From Nitrospirota bacterium (GTDB lineage: Bacteria; Nitrospirota; Nitrospiria; Nitrospirales; Nitrospiraceae), in assembly GCA_005877535.1 (NCBI GenBank), contig VBOM01000121.1:1-6800 (forward strand): DNA of 6,800 bases. Reading direction: 5' to 3'. Position numbers and translations under genes: made by a program. This document shows positions 1 through 5,596 of the stretch, one piece after another (position 1 is the stretch's first letter; every line of letters starts with the position of its first letter). The notes under the pieces were generated by a model, which was not told the DNA's origin, did not search any database, and saw nothing but the letters and a program-made list of their open reading frames with translations.

Positions 1-138
1 CACAATTAAGCGGGGCAGTACAGCAGTTCGAGCGAAGAATCAGTGACTCTTAACTGTGTGTCTACGAAACCCACGCCACCTCATTCCGACGCCATTCCTT
101 TTGACCCCACGATGTTTTTTTCCTGATGACATGGAAGT

Positions 139-1650
139 TCATGCCGAGGCCTCCTTAAATACTTCTCTCGCCGCCCTGACTCCTGATTCAACGGCTCCTT
201 CTATCCACGCGTGCTTAAGCGATGTATGCTCCCCAGCGAAATGGATACGATCATGGCATTTCCACACATTTTCGAAAAGCTCTTTTTCTTGATATGGCTC
301 GAAAAGTGCGAAGGCACCAAATGTGTACTCATCTTCGGCCCAGCTATGGCTCATTCCCCCCACTAGAAGCTTTTCGCATTCGTCTTGCTTCATGTTGTGC
401 AGTTCCGCGACGTCACGTAAGGCAAATCGAATACGGTCGGATTCATTGAGTGAACCCCACCGTAGGCTGTCGTCACCCCATGTATAGCTGGCAAGAAGTA
501 GCCCGCGATCTGAGTTGACAGGGTTTTGGCCGATTGATGGATAGTAAGTCCAACGTATTGGTAGATCGGTAATGCTGCGACCGCCGTATATCTGTTGATC
601 TTTTTCCCAAAACCGCCTTGAGAACTCCAAGACTATTTTGGTGGCATTTTCATAGTGAAGGTTTCTGATCACGTGAAGTCGCTCAGGTGGTAGCACGTTA
701 TGGCCAAATCTGACATGAGTCAGAGCCGAAAACGGTGCAGCCAGAATGACGTGATCAGCTGTTTCGTCAGGAAGGGGCAATTTTGTGAGGGTATGTTCCG
801 AACTCACCAGATACTCCTTCCCCGGCCGTACTCTGTTTACCTGCGTCACGCGTGCATGGTATCGGACCGAGTCAACAAGGTTCGTCTGGTTAGCAGAAGT
901 GGAGGTAATAAAGCTGCGTGGTAAGAGATCCATTCCGCCCAGTATCTGATATTTCGTCCCTAACCCCATAACCATATGGTCGCGGACTGCTTCTAGAAGT
1001 GAGGCACGGAACTCTGCTGCTCCAAACACAAACCCGATGAGGTCAATGTCACCATGTGTCAATTTCAGATCCTTCGGGATGTTGCCCTCGGTAATTGGGT
1101 TTCTGGAACCATGGACAAAAGCATGGAGATACTCACCCCAGGAAATCTTGTCTAGCTGGATCCGTCGATCCTTGTCTTTGTAGAATCGCGCGAGAGGGTT
1201 CAAGACCTTCTCAACAATGTCTTCGGCAGTTTTGTTGGAGGAGTAGGGACGGCCAAAGTTAGACTTGCCTTTGAGATAGTCTGACCTGCGTCCTCGTTCT
1301 CCGTTGATATAAATGAGGGCTTTTGAGTTGTCCTGGATGAACTCTGTCAGCTGCAAGCCAAACGTTTTGCATAAATGCAGAGTCAGTTTATGTGGTGCAG
1401 GGATACGCATTGCCCCAGCTTCGGCATAGAGCCCACTCGAAAACCCCTCCCTGAGCGTTCTCACCCTCCCACCAACTCGTTGGCTCGCTTCATAGAGCCG
1501 AACTTGTAGGCCTGCTCTCTGAAGCAGCCAGGCGGCAACTAACCCTGCCATCCCAGCCCCAACAATGGCGATATGGCATTTGGTGCTCCTGTTGTAGCGT
1601 CCAAGGCCTTTTGTCAGCAGTTCCATGTAGTATGTGGTTTGTTCACGCAT
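139..1650 (-). CDS. FAD-dependent L-amino-acid oxidase / flavin amine oxidase family protein
   Basis: Predicted flavoprotein that oxidatively deaminates an amine, most likely an L-amino acid, giving the 2-oxo acid, ammonia and H2O2. From the start at 1650 the protein has 503 residues, a normal full length. Seen: the dinucleotide-binding motif GAGMAG (about 31-36) with the ribose-binding Glu in YEAS (54), then GGRVRT (60-65); GAMRIP (79-84), whose Arg sits where L-amino-acid oxidases bind the substrate carboxylate; TKIVLEF with a Lys near 338; FWEKD followed by YGGRSITDLP and TYYPS (347-372); and the C-terminal FAD motif IHFAGEHT...HAWIEGAVESG (469 onward). The middle and C-terminal blocks resemble snake-venom L-amino-acid oxidase more than ordinary monoamine oxidase (recalled similarity, not a search). 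ATG 1650 is preferred because GGAG lies 7 nt upstream; ATG 1674 and 1626 lack a ribosome site. No signal peptide is seen, so it is probably cytoplasmic. It begins just after a truncated IS3 element. Substrate is unproven. Confidence 0.88.
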   Translation of the reverse strand: MREQTTYYMELLTKGLGRYNRSTKCHIAIVGAGMAGLVAAWLLQRAGLQVRLYEASQRVGGRVRTLREGFSSGLYAEAGAMRIPAPHKLTLHLCKTFGLQLTEFIQDNSKALIYINGERGRRSDYLKGKSNFGRPYSSNKTAEDIVEKVLNPLARFYKDKDRRIQLDKISWGEYLHAFVHGSRNPITEGNIPKDLKLTHGDIDLIGFVFGAAEFRASLLEAVRDHMVMGLGTKYQILGGMDLLPRSFITSTSANQTNLVDSVRYHARVTQVNRVRPGKEYLVSSEHTLTKLPLPDETADHVILAAPFSALTHVRFGHNVLPPERLHVIRNLHYENATKIVLEFSRRFWEKDQQIYGGRSITDLPIRWTYYPSIGQNPVNSDRGLLLASYTWGDDSLRWGSLNESDRIRFALRDVAELHNMKQDECEKLLVGGMSHSWAEDEYTFGAFALFEPYQEKELFENVWKCHDRIHFAGEHTSLKHAWIEGAVESGVRAAREVFKEASA

Positions 1651-1915
1651 GCAACATCTCCGAGTGTCTTGCATTTCTTGGTACAGGGTCGGCGACGGCC
1701 CGCTTCAAGCGGGTGTTCTCCCGTTCCAGGTCTTTGAGCCGCTTGATTTGATCCACCTTGAGCCCGCCGTATTCGTTGCGCCAACGATAGTAAGGTTGTT
1801 CGGTGATACTGAGCGCACGGCAGACGTGAGCCACGGACTGTCCCTTACTCATGGCGACTTCGGCTTCACGTAATTTAGCGAGGATCTGTTCGACGGTGTG
1901 ACGCAGACGTGGCAT
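1643..1915 (-). pseudogene. IS3-family transposase OrfA, truncated
   Basis: OrfA is the small DNA-binding subunit of IS3-family transposase. Seen from ATG 1915: MPRLRHTVEQILAKLREAE, then the helix-turn-helix core (SVAHVCRALSITEQPYYRWR), then the leucine-zipper-like segment (IKRLKDLERENTRLKRAVAD). After residue 76 the reading diverges into PVPRNARHSEMLHA and stops, where intact relatives continue with roughly LSLEKQ...LKD. The start at 1915 is chosen over 1945 because AGGAGG lies about 5 nt upstream and MPRLRHT is the usual type of beginning. Without OrfB and the programmed frameshift region no active transposase can be made. It is read in the same direction as the oxidase gene and overlaps its extreme 5' end by a few bases. 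Confidence 0.8.
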
Positions 1916-1976
1916 GCAGCCCTCCTTTCGGCCCGACCCTAACATAGGATCTGGATTCGTTTAAGGGGGCAGGTCA
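1688..1976 (-). mobile_element. Truncated IS3-family insertion sequence (left end and 5' part of orfA)
   Basis: The minus strand from 1976 begins TGACCTGCCCCC, a TG-starting terminal inverted repeat of the kind that opens IS3-family elements of the IS407 type. About 60 nt further comes AGGAGG and the orfA start at 1915. Clear homology to IS3 OrfA runs to the residues LKRAVAD, ending near 1688; the rest of orfA, all of orfB (the DDE integrase) and the right end are absent. No second copy of the terminal repeat is found in the window, so neither a target-site duplication nor the original right boundary can be defined. The remnant is non-autonomous. Faint resemblance to the end of orfA may continue to about 1640, into the start of the oxidase gene. 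Confidence 0.85.
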
Positions 1977-2050
1977 TCAAACCTACGGCTCATGCTCCCG
2001 GAGGTGACAGCCGACCAGACCTGGTGGCTTAAAGATGGCTGATCGCAGAG

Positions 2051-2404
2051 TCACTGCACGTCGACCATGATGGTATGGCTGGCCGTGACAGTTGAGTGAT
2101 CCTTGCTGGTAGTTTTCACGGTAATCTGGTGCTCCCCTCTACTCAAGCCATTAAACGTTCCGTGAAAACCCCTCTGATATTCATTGTCCACGAACACGTG
2201 GACATGTCCGACCTGCTCATCCTTGGTGACCTCGTATTTCAGCTCAAAGCTGTCGCTGACCTTATCCCCGTCCTTGGGAGACGTGATCATAACCTTCTGC
2301 CCGTCCTCAGTCGGCTTCTCCGCCGCGAAAACTGGCGCTCCACCGAGACAGCCCACTAACGCGATCCCCAATCCCATGAACCCGATGCGCCCCATCAGAT
2401 GCAT
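2051..2404 (-). CDS. Small exported protein with a single Ig-like beta-sandwich domain
   Basis: A 117-residue protein of unknown function, predicted to be periplasmic or lipid-anchored. The N-terminus (MHLMGRIGFMGLGIALVGCLGGAPVFA) is a signal sequence. It can be read in two ways: signal peptidase I cleavage after VFA (residue 27), or a lipobox LVGC with Cys19. The mature part has the alternating pattern of a small Ig-like fold: VMITSPKDGDKV, SFELKYEV, HVHVFVDNE, a turn with LSRGEHQITVKT and the last strand TASHTIMVDV. Histidines at 67, 69, 81 and 92 lie on or near the strands; metal binding is possible but not shown. ATG 2404 sits 5 nt after AGGAGG, a better spacing than ATG 2407 or the upstream in-frame ATG at 2458. 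It follows the SnoaL gene in the same direction with a gap of about 170 nt, so it probably has its own promoter. Confidence 0.75.
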   Translation of the reverse strand: MHLMGRIGFMGLGIALVGCLGGAPVFAAEKPTEDGQKVMITSPKDGDKVSDSFELKYEVTKDEQVGHVHVFVDNEYQRGFHGTFNGLSRGEHQITVKTTSKDHSTVTASHTIMVDVQ

Positions 2405-2537
2405 CATGACCTCCTTGTTCGAACCGGCAGAATGAATGTAGCACCTTGGCATTCTCAAAAAAGTCGTATGCTGCCTTCGATTCGTCTGAGGTAAGTTCTC
2501 TGCGGAAGGTCAACATCCTGTGCGTAAACTCAAAGTC

Positions 2538-2555
2538 TCCTCGATTTTCGGAGGA
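2538..2555 (-). terminator. Possible hairpin terminator after the SnoaL-like gene
   Basis: TCCTCGA and TCGGAGGA form a stem with one bulged G around a short T/A loop, beginning about 20 nt past the stop codon of the SnoaL-like gene on the minus strand. The following minus-strand bases (GACTTTGAGTTT) are only moderately T-rich, so this is a weak candidate. Confidence 0.3.
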
Positions 2556-2576
2556 ATTTGCCGAAGGAGGAGTAGT

Positions 2577-2981
2577 TCAGTCCTTCGCCAGTGCTTGGGC
2601 TAGCAGTGCTGTGTCGGTGAAACCACGCAGTCGTTGAAGATATCCCTCGCGGACTGTCCAGACGTGGACGAAGGGCACATTGACGGGTACGGCAGCTTTT
2701 CGGGTCTTTCCTTCGATACGACCAATCGCGACGACATGCTCGCCCGCAGTGATGAACTCTTCAGCGACGAAGCGAACATCAAAAGCTCCATAGAAGTTCG
2801 TGAGAAAGCGCTCGAGCACGTCCTCGAGGCCCTCGAAGTGGCCGCCTCCGATGGGCATCCCTTCTGGCAAATCGTAAACAACCTGTGGCGCTTGGAGACC
2901 TCGCAGTGCCTCGCGATGTCCTGGAACAGTAGCTTTGTAGAATGCGCGGACGCGATGTTCGTTTTGTTCTTCATGGGTCAT
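2577..2981 (-). CDS. SnoaL-like / NTF2-fold protein (ester-cyclase-like)
   Basis: A 134-residue protein with the size and pattern of the SnoaL branch of the NTF2 superfamily, a cone-shaped alpha+beta fold that holds a small hydrophobic ligand. Seen: an N-terminal helix (EQNEHRVRAFYKATVPG), the VVYDLPEGMPIGGGHFEGLEDVLERFLTNFYGAF segment typical of the helix 2-helix 3 region, then FITAGEHVVAIGRIEGKT, VPFVHVWTVREGYLQRLRGFTDTALLAQAL, which matches the usual end of this family (H-W, G, R, a Thr-Asp pair). Family members include polyketide cyclases, limonene-epoxide-hydrolase relatives and many proteins of unknown role, so the reaction cannot be assigned. AGGAGG lies 8 nt before ATG 2981, an excellent start. 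No signal peptide, hence cytoplasmic. A possible hairpin terminator follows the stop, and an 18-bp inverted repeat lies about 30-50 nt upstream. Confidence 0.82.
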   Translation of the reverse strand: MTHEEQNEHRVRAFYKATVPGHREALRGLQAPQVVYDLPEGMPIGGGHFEGLEDVLERFLTNFYGAFDVRFVAEEFITAGEHVVAIGRIEGKTRKAAVPVNVPFVHVWTVREGYLQRLRGFTDTALLAQALAKD

Positions 2982-3012
2982 TTTCTTCTCCTCCTTCGAT
3001 TAACCCCCAGAC

Positions 3013-3030
3013 CCATAAGGTCCATTATGG
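3013..3030 (-). promoter_or_regulatory. Perfect 6-6-6 inverted repeat upstream of the SnoaL-like gene
   Basis: CCATAA and TTATGG flank a 6-bp spacer, 32 to 49 nt upstream of ATG 2981. On the minus strand it also contains CATAAT, which could serve as a -10 hexamer, although no good -35 hexamer is seen 16-18 nt further up. Position and symmetry suit an operator for a dimeric regulator, but an arm length of 6 bp may occur by chance. Confidence 0.3.
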
Positions 3031-3291
3031 TGTCGTGCGGAGTGAGTTGGATGAAGTTGGTGACTCAATGAAGCCGTCGCGCTCGTGGACAAGCGTAGGA
3101 AGGTCGCGATGCAGGCTGATGACTTCTCGGAGTTGGAGCAGCGCCATGTACCTGGGCAGGCAACTTTCTACGGCGGGCGTGAACACCGAACTCCTCCATA
3201 AATTCCCCCGAGCAAAGGCATACAGCTGAGCAAACGTCATCGTATTCGAGGGTGTTCGGTAATGATATGCCAAGACATTTTCCAAAGCCAT
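3025..3291 (-). CDS. Hypothetical small ORF, unrecognised
   Basis: An 88-residue open frame that I do not recognise. Visible are a helical-looking segment (MTFAQLYAFARGNLW) and a second one (PRYMALLQLREVISLHRDLPTL). The frame remains open upstream of ATG 3291 for about 20 codons to a TAG, including VRFDIYERKS, so the ATG may not be a real start and this could be the tail of an eroded gene. No ribosome-binding site precedes ATG 3291 or the internal ATG of MTFAQ. It has the same strand as the SnoaL-like gene and ends about 45 nt before it. It may be a genuine small gene, a gene remnant or chance; confidence is low. Confidence 0.25.
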   Translation of the reverse strand: MALENVLAYHYRTPSNTMTFAQLYAFARGNLWRSSVFTPAVESCLPRYMALLQLREVISLHRDLPTLVHERDGFIESPTSSNSLRTTP

Positions 3292-3595
3292 TAAACTTTT
3301 TCGCTCGTAGATGTCGAACCGTACCGGCCTGGACCTGAGCCGCCCGATTTCCTAGGAGAGATAATACAATTTGCTAGAGAACCAGATATCCTCACTCCAC
3401 TGACAGTAAGACCATACGCTGATAGACTACCTCATGAGCCAATATCCAGGTAAAATCTTTTCACTTGAGTGCTACCAGGCTGCTACCGGAATACCCCAAC
3501 TCAGGCTCATCCAGCACGATCTCGATTACTCCGATTTCTTGTGTTTCTGATCAGATACATCCTTCTGGGTCTGCTGAGTTTGGTCAACCAGGCAT
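3292..3595. other. Non-coding stretch left of the first tRNA-Lys fragment
   Basis: No convincing gene is seen. A 38-codon plus-strand frame (ATG 3434 to TGA 3550) lacks a ribosome site and recognisable content. GCTACC is repeated at about 3471 and 3482. The bases 3567-3595 show weak, gapped resemblance to the 5' half of a tRNA (GGG, a TTGGTC D-loop-like string, GCATCT), but the D and anticodon stems do not form. If site-specific integration produced the neighbouring tRNA fragment, this stretch is the right end of the left-hand island module. Confidence 0.4.
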
Positions 3596-3640
3596 CTCTT
3601 AATCAGCGGGCCGTAGGTTCGACCCCTACACGGCCCACCA
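3596..3640 (+). repeat. 3' fragment of tRNA-Lys(CTT), att-like copy 1
   Basis: The sequence runs from the anticodon loop CTCTTAA (anticodon CTT) through the 3' strand of the anticodon stem, the variable loop, a perfect T arm (GTAGG, TTCGACC, CCTAC), the 3' acceptor strand ACGGCCC, discriminator A and encoded CCA. The matching 5' half (acceptor GGGCCGT, D arm) is not present in good form upstream, so this is not a functional tRNA. A tRNA 3' end starting at the anticodon loop is a typical identity block left by a tyrosine-recombinase integration into a tRNA gene. A second same-strand copy starts about 2.0 kb downstream. Confidence 0.8.
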
Positions 3641-3978
3641 TTTTCCGCGGACTTACAAACCATTTACCAATCCTCCTTCCGGGCGGCAACCGTATGGCGA
3701 GCCCTCTCTTGCCTGCCGTGTACGTCAATGTTCCCCTACATTCACGATTACCGGTTGCATCTCCTTCTAGCTTAAACTGGTTGTTGAGTAACCATAGAAT
3801 GTGTCACTGATACACCATCAGCCGGCGGCCTGGCCAGTCGCTGTGCTCGCCGCGCCCCGCTCTGCGACTCACACCGCTGGTGCCGGATCCTCCAGCGCGC
3901 TTAGGGGGTCGCCGCAGAGGCGGCGCGAATCGCTCACGCGCAGGCCAGTTCCTCAGGTCTCGGTCGGTCTACAATCGC

Positions 3979-4001
3979 GGGCGGGTCACGGTGACTCGCC
4001 C
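3979..4001. repeat. Near-perfect inverted repeat (10-bp stem, 3-nt loop)
   Basis: GGGCGGGTCA pairs with TGACTCGCCC around CGG; all positions pair if one G-T wobble is accepted. It lies about 95 nt upstream of the DUF4124 gene. The core GTCAC-G-GTGAC is also a tight palindrome, so binding by a dimeric protein is an alternative to an RNA hairpin. The next bases are CTCATCG, giving no terminator T run. Confidence 0.55.
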
Positions 4002-4050
4002 TCATCGAGAGCCTGGACCCGGTTACGGGGGCGACGTTACAAGGGAACTG

Positions 4051-4069
4051 ACCATGTCTATGGTAAAAT
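4051..4069 (+). promoter_or_regulatory. Candidate extended -10 promoter overlapped by an inverted repeat
   Basis: TGGTAAAAT (4061-4069) fits an extended -10 element (TGN followed by TAAAAT), which would place transcription start near 4076 and a short leader before ATG 4095. No good -35 hexamer is seen at the usual distance. The inverted repeat ACCAT-GTCT-ATGGT (4051-4064) overlaps the element and could be an operator. Both readings rest on short matches. Confidence 0.35.
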
Positions 4070-4094
4070 TGCGAGAGTCTTGTGAGGCGCATAC

Positions 4095-5150
4095 ATGCTC
4101 TCCTTCGGCCAGATGTTTCTGCTTGCGTGCGTGGTCACTGTGTCTCCGAGTTTCGCCGCCACTGCAATCTACACCTATAAAGACGACTCCGGCACGCCGA
4201 CGTTTACGACTGAGTTGGACTCGATCCCGGAGAAATATCGCAACCGAGTCGTCCCCCTTGATTCCGGCACCGCCGCCCCCGTTGAGGCGGAAGTGCCAAA
4301 CCCTCCTCCGGTGGCCGCCCGGGTCGTCACCGCCAGCGGCGAGTACCGTATGGGCGATCACGACACCCGAGCCGACGCCGTCCGATTGGCCATTGAAGCG
4401 GCAAAAGTCGCTCAGGCGATCACCGCGCTTCGAGAAAATGAGAGCGCGAAACAGGAACTCGTGGCGCTTCGAGCCGAAACGGACCAATTGCACCAACAGC
4501 TCGATGCCGCCAATCAGGCCTTGACTACCGCCGTGTCGCCCGATCAGGTTCAGACTCTCAATCAGCAACGCCAGGACCTGTTAAACCAGCTGCAAACCAA
4601 TGCCCTCGTTTCCCAAGCTTGGACCGATTGGGTCTATGTGACACCGATCGTCTACCCCTATCCGTGGATCGGCCTGCAACAAGTTCACGGACTGCTGCTC
4701 CAAGCGCGTCAGCTCAATCCGCAAAATCGTCATCTTCGGGTTTTGCAACAGGTCGTGACGGTGCCGCGCGGTGCCGTGCCCTCAACGCCGGTGCCCGGAC
4801 TTTCGCCGCCGTTGCCGCCGCACACCTCCCTGCTTGTGCCGCCGCTAGCCTCACAGCAGCTCGCCCCCTCACCGCGTCAGAGTCAGCCGTTAGGGTCGAG
4901 TCCACCTGCTCCCGGAGTGCGTGAGGCGAGTCCTTCGACCACGCTCGCGCCGCAGCACTTCTCCACCCCTCTGCCCCCAACACTCCAGCAAGTGCATCCG
5001 CCCCACCTGGTGCAACCCAATCCTCCGGTGCTTCGTGCGCCGTATTCTGCACCGCGCCCAGCCCCACCAATGAGTCCGCAACACTTTGGCGGGATGGGAG
5101 GCCGTTCCGGCGGAGGTGGCCACTTCAGCGGCGGACATCACGGGCGCTAG
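4095..5150 (+). CDS. Exported DUF4124-type protein with coiled coil, proline-rich region and Gly/His tail
   Basis: A 351-residue envelope protein of unknown function. Order of parts: a signal sequence (about 1-22, likely cleaved after SFA; Cys12 in LLAC makes a lipoprotein reading possible but less likely as the n-region lacks a positive charge); a DUF4124-like module (24-52, IYTYKDDSGTPTFTTELDSIPEKYR, compare the family pattern of a short strand, Gly, an F-T turn and IP..Y/FR); an alanine- and glutamine-rich coiled coil (about 95-170); an aromatic stretch WTDWVYVTPIVYPYPWIG (176-193); a low-complexity Pro/Ser/Gln region (225-330); and a tail rich in Gly and His (331-351) that might bind metal or cell wall. 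GAGG lies 7 nt before ATG 4095. It is the only good gene between the two tRNA-Lys fragments, on the opposite strand to its neighbours. DUF4124 proteins are usually shorter. Confidence 0.75.
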   Translation: MLSFGQMFLLACVVTVSPSFAATAIYTYKDDSGTPTFTTELDSIPEKYRNRVVPLDSGTAAPVEAEVPNPPPVAARVVTASGEYRMGDHDTRADAVRLAIEAAKVAQAITALRENESAKQELVALRAETDQLHQQLDAANQALTTAVSPDQVQTLNQQRQDLLNQLQTNALVSQAWTDWVYVTPIVYPYPWIGLQQVHGLLLQARQLNPQNRHLRVLQQVVTVPRGAVPSTPVPGLSPPLPPHTSLLVPPLASQQLAPSPRQSQPLGSSPPAPGVREASPSTTLAPQHFSTPLPPTLQQVHPPHLVQPNPPVLRAPYSAPRPAPPMSPQHFGGMGGRSGGGGHFSGGHHGR

Positions 5151-5305
5151 CAGTGCGTGAACGGTGCTATGCGCAGCACACTCAGCAGCATGACCGCCTC
5201 ATAGGGGTTACGACTACAGGCTGCCACATCGACTTTATCCGCGTAGTCCGTCACGGAGGTAAGATCTCCGGATAGGAGAATGACTGGAGTGGCAGGACGC
5301 GGCAT
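5147..5305 (-). pseudogene. Receiver-domain-like remnant (C-terminal part only)
   Basis: From ATG 5305 a 52-codon frame reads MPRPATPVILLSGDLTSV..., then DKVDVAACSRNPYEAVMLLSVLR, and stops at 5147, overlapping the end of the convergent DUF4124 gene by four bases. The first strand (PVILLSG) and the later VDVAACSRNPYEAVMLL resemble strand 4, strand 5 and helix 5 of a response-regulator receiver domain. The usual Lys-Pro is replaced by Arg-Asn-Pro, and the N-terminal part with the phosphorylated Asp is missing. The same frame is open a little further upstream (RISIYHVLEH). There is no clear ribosome site. I read it as the 3' remnant of a decayed gene; it could also be a small degenerate protein or chance. 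Confidence 0.4.
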
Positions 5306-5596
5306 ATGCTCTAGGACATGATAAATCGAGATTCGCCGTGAGGGATTTAAGCTAGTATTTTGAACTCTAGACAGACGATTGGAACAGGCTTGCTTCTGTA
5401 GAGGCCTACATCGGGCCTCATGGAGGATTGAAACTCAGTGGACCCCTAGGGTGATAAATTTGTGCTAAAAGTCTTCGAAATGGATCGAACATATGGAATG
5501 AATAGAACCAATCGAAGCGAAGTAAAACATTGACTTTCAAAGGAACGGGGAAACCAGTTTGCCAATCAAGCTATTAGAAAAACAGTCCTGTTAGCG
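5306..5596. other. Non-coding stretch before the second tRNA-Lys fragment
   Basis: No gene is seen. There is an inverted repeat GAGGCC/GGCCTC with a 7-nt loop (5401-5419) and an 8-bp palindrome CCCTAGGG (5444-5451). The last 150 bases are more AT-rich than the surroundings. If the tRNA fragments mark integration sites, this is the right end of the second module. Confidence 0.4.

Larger units (their letters stand above)
3641..4094. other. GC-rich non-coding stretch with several inverted repeats
   Basis: No credible protein gene is seen; open frames here are compositionally biased and lack ribosome sites. The part from 3641 to 3830 is unremarkable. From about 3830 it becomes GC-rich and carries inverted repeats in a row: AGTCGC/GCGACT (3836-3841 with 3864-3869), CACC/GGTG (3872-3882), CGCCGC/GCGGCG around AGAG (3910-3925), and a strong 10-bp stem with one G-T pair and a 3-nt loop (3979-4001). 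None is followed by a T tract, so they do not look like terminators. The stretch could encode a structured RNA or hold protein-binding sites; I match it to no known RNA family. Confidence 0.4.

Noticed and set aside
56..292. Plus-strand 78-codon open frame at the left edge
   Set aside because: It overlaps the oxidase C-terminus on the other strand and shows no domain or ribosome site; positions 1-138 hold nothing I can identify.
2634..3071. Plus-strand 145-codon open frame
   Set aside because: It lies opposite the SnoaL-like gene, which has the convincing family pattern and ribosome site.
3434..3550. 38-codon plus-strand frame before tRNA fragment 1, considered as an integrase tail
   Set aside because: No tyrosine-recombinase motifs (no R..HxLRH or active Tyr context) and no ribosome site.
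3596..3640. Functional tRNA gene
   Set aside because: Only the 3' part is intact; the D arm and the 5' anticodon-stem strand are missing.
3469..3810. Plus-strand 113-codon open frame
   Set aside because: It reads through the tRNA-Lys fragment (giving the tell-tale NQRAVGSTPTRP peptide), has no ribosome site and no recognisable domain.
3880..4524. Plus-strand 214-codon open frame overlapping the DUF4124 gene start
   Set aside because: Arg/Pro/Ser-rich translation typical of a wrong frame in GC-rich DNA; the overlapping frame from 4095 has a signal peptide, a ribosome site and a domain.
139..5150. A coordinated novel defence or biosynthetic system
   Set aside because: The genes are separated by wide gaps, lie on both strands, lack shared operon structure and have no nuclease, helicase, toxin or synthase partners; island cargo of mixed origin explains them better.
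5164..5179. GTGCT/AGCAC hairpin just after the DUF4124 stop, considered as a terminator
   Set aside because: No T run follows and it falls within the receiver-like reading frame.
5425..5434. GGATTGAAAC string resembling the 3' end of some CRISPR repeats
   Set aside because: It occurs once; there are no spaced copies, so no array.
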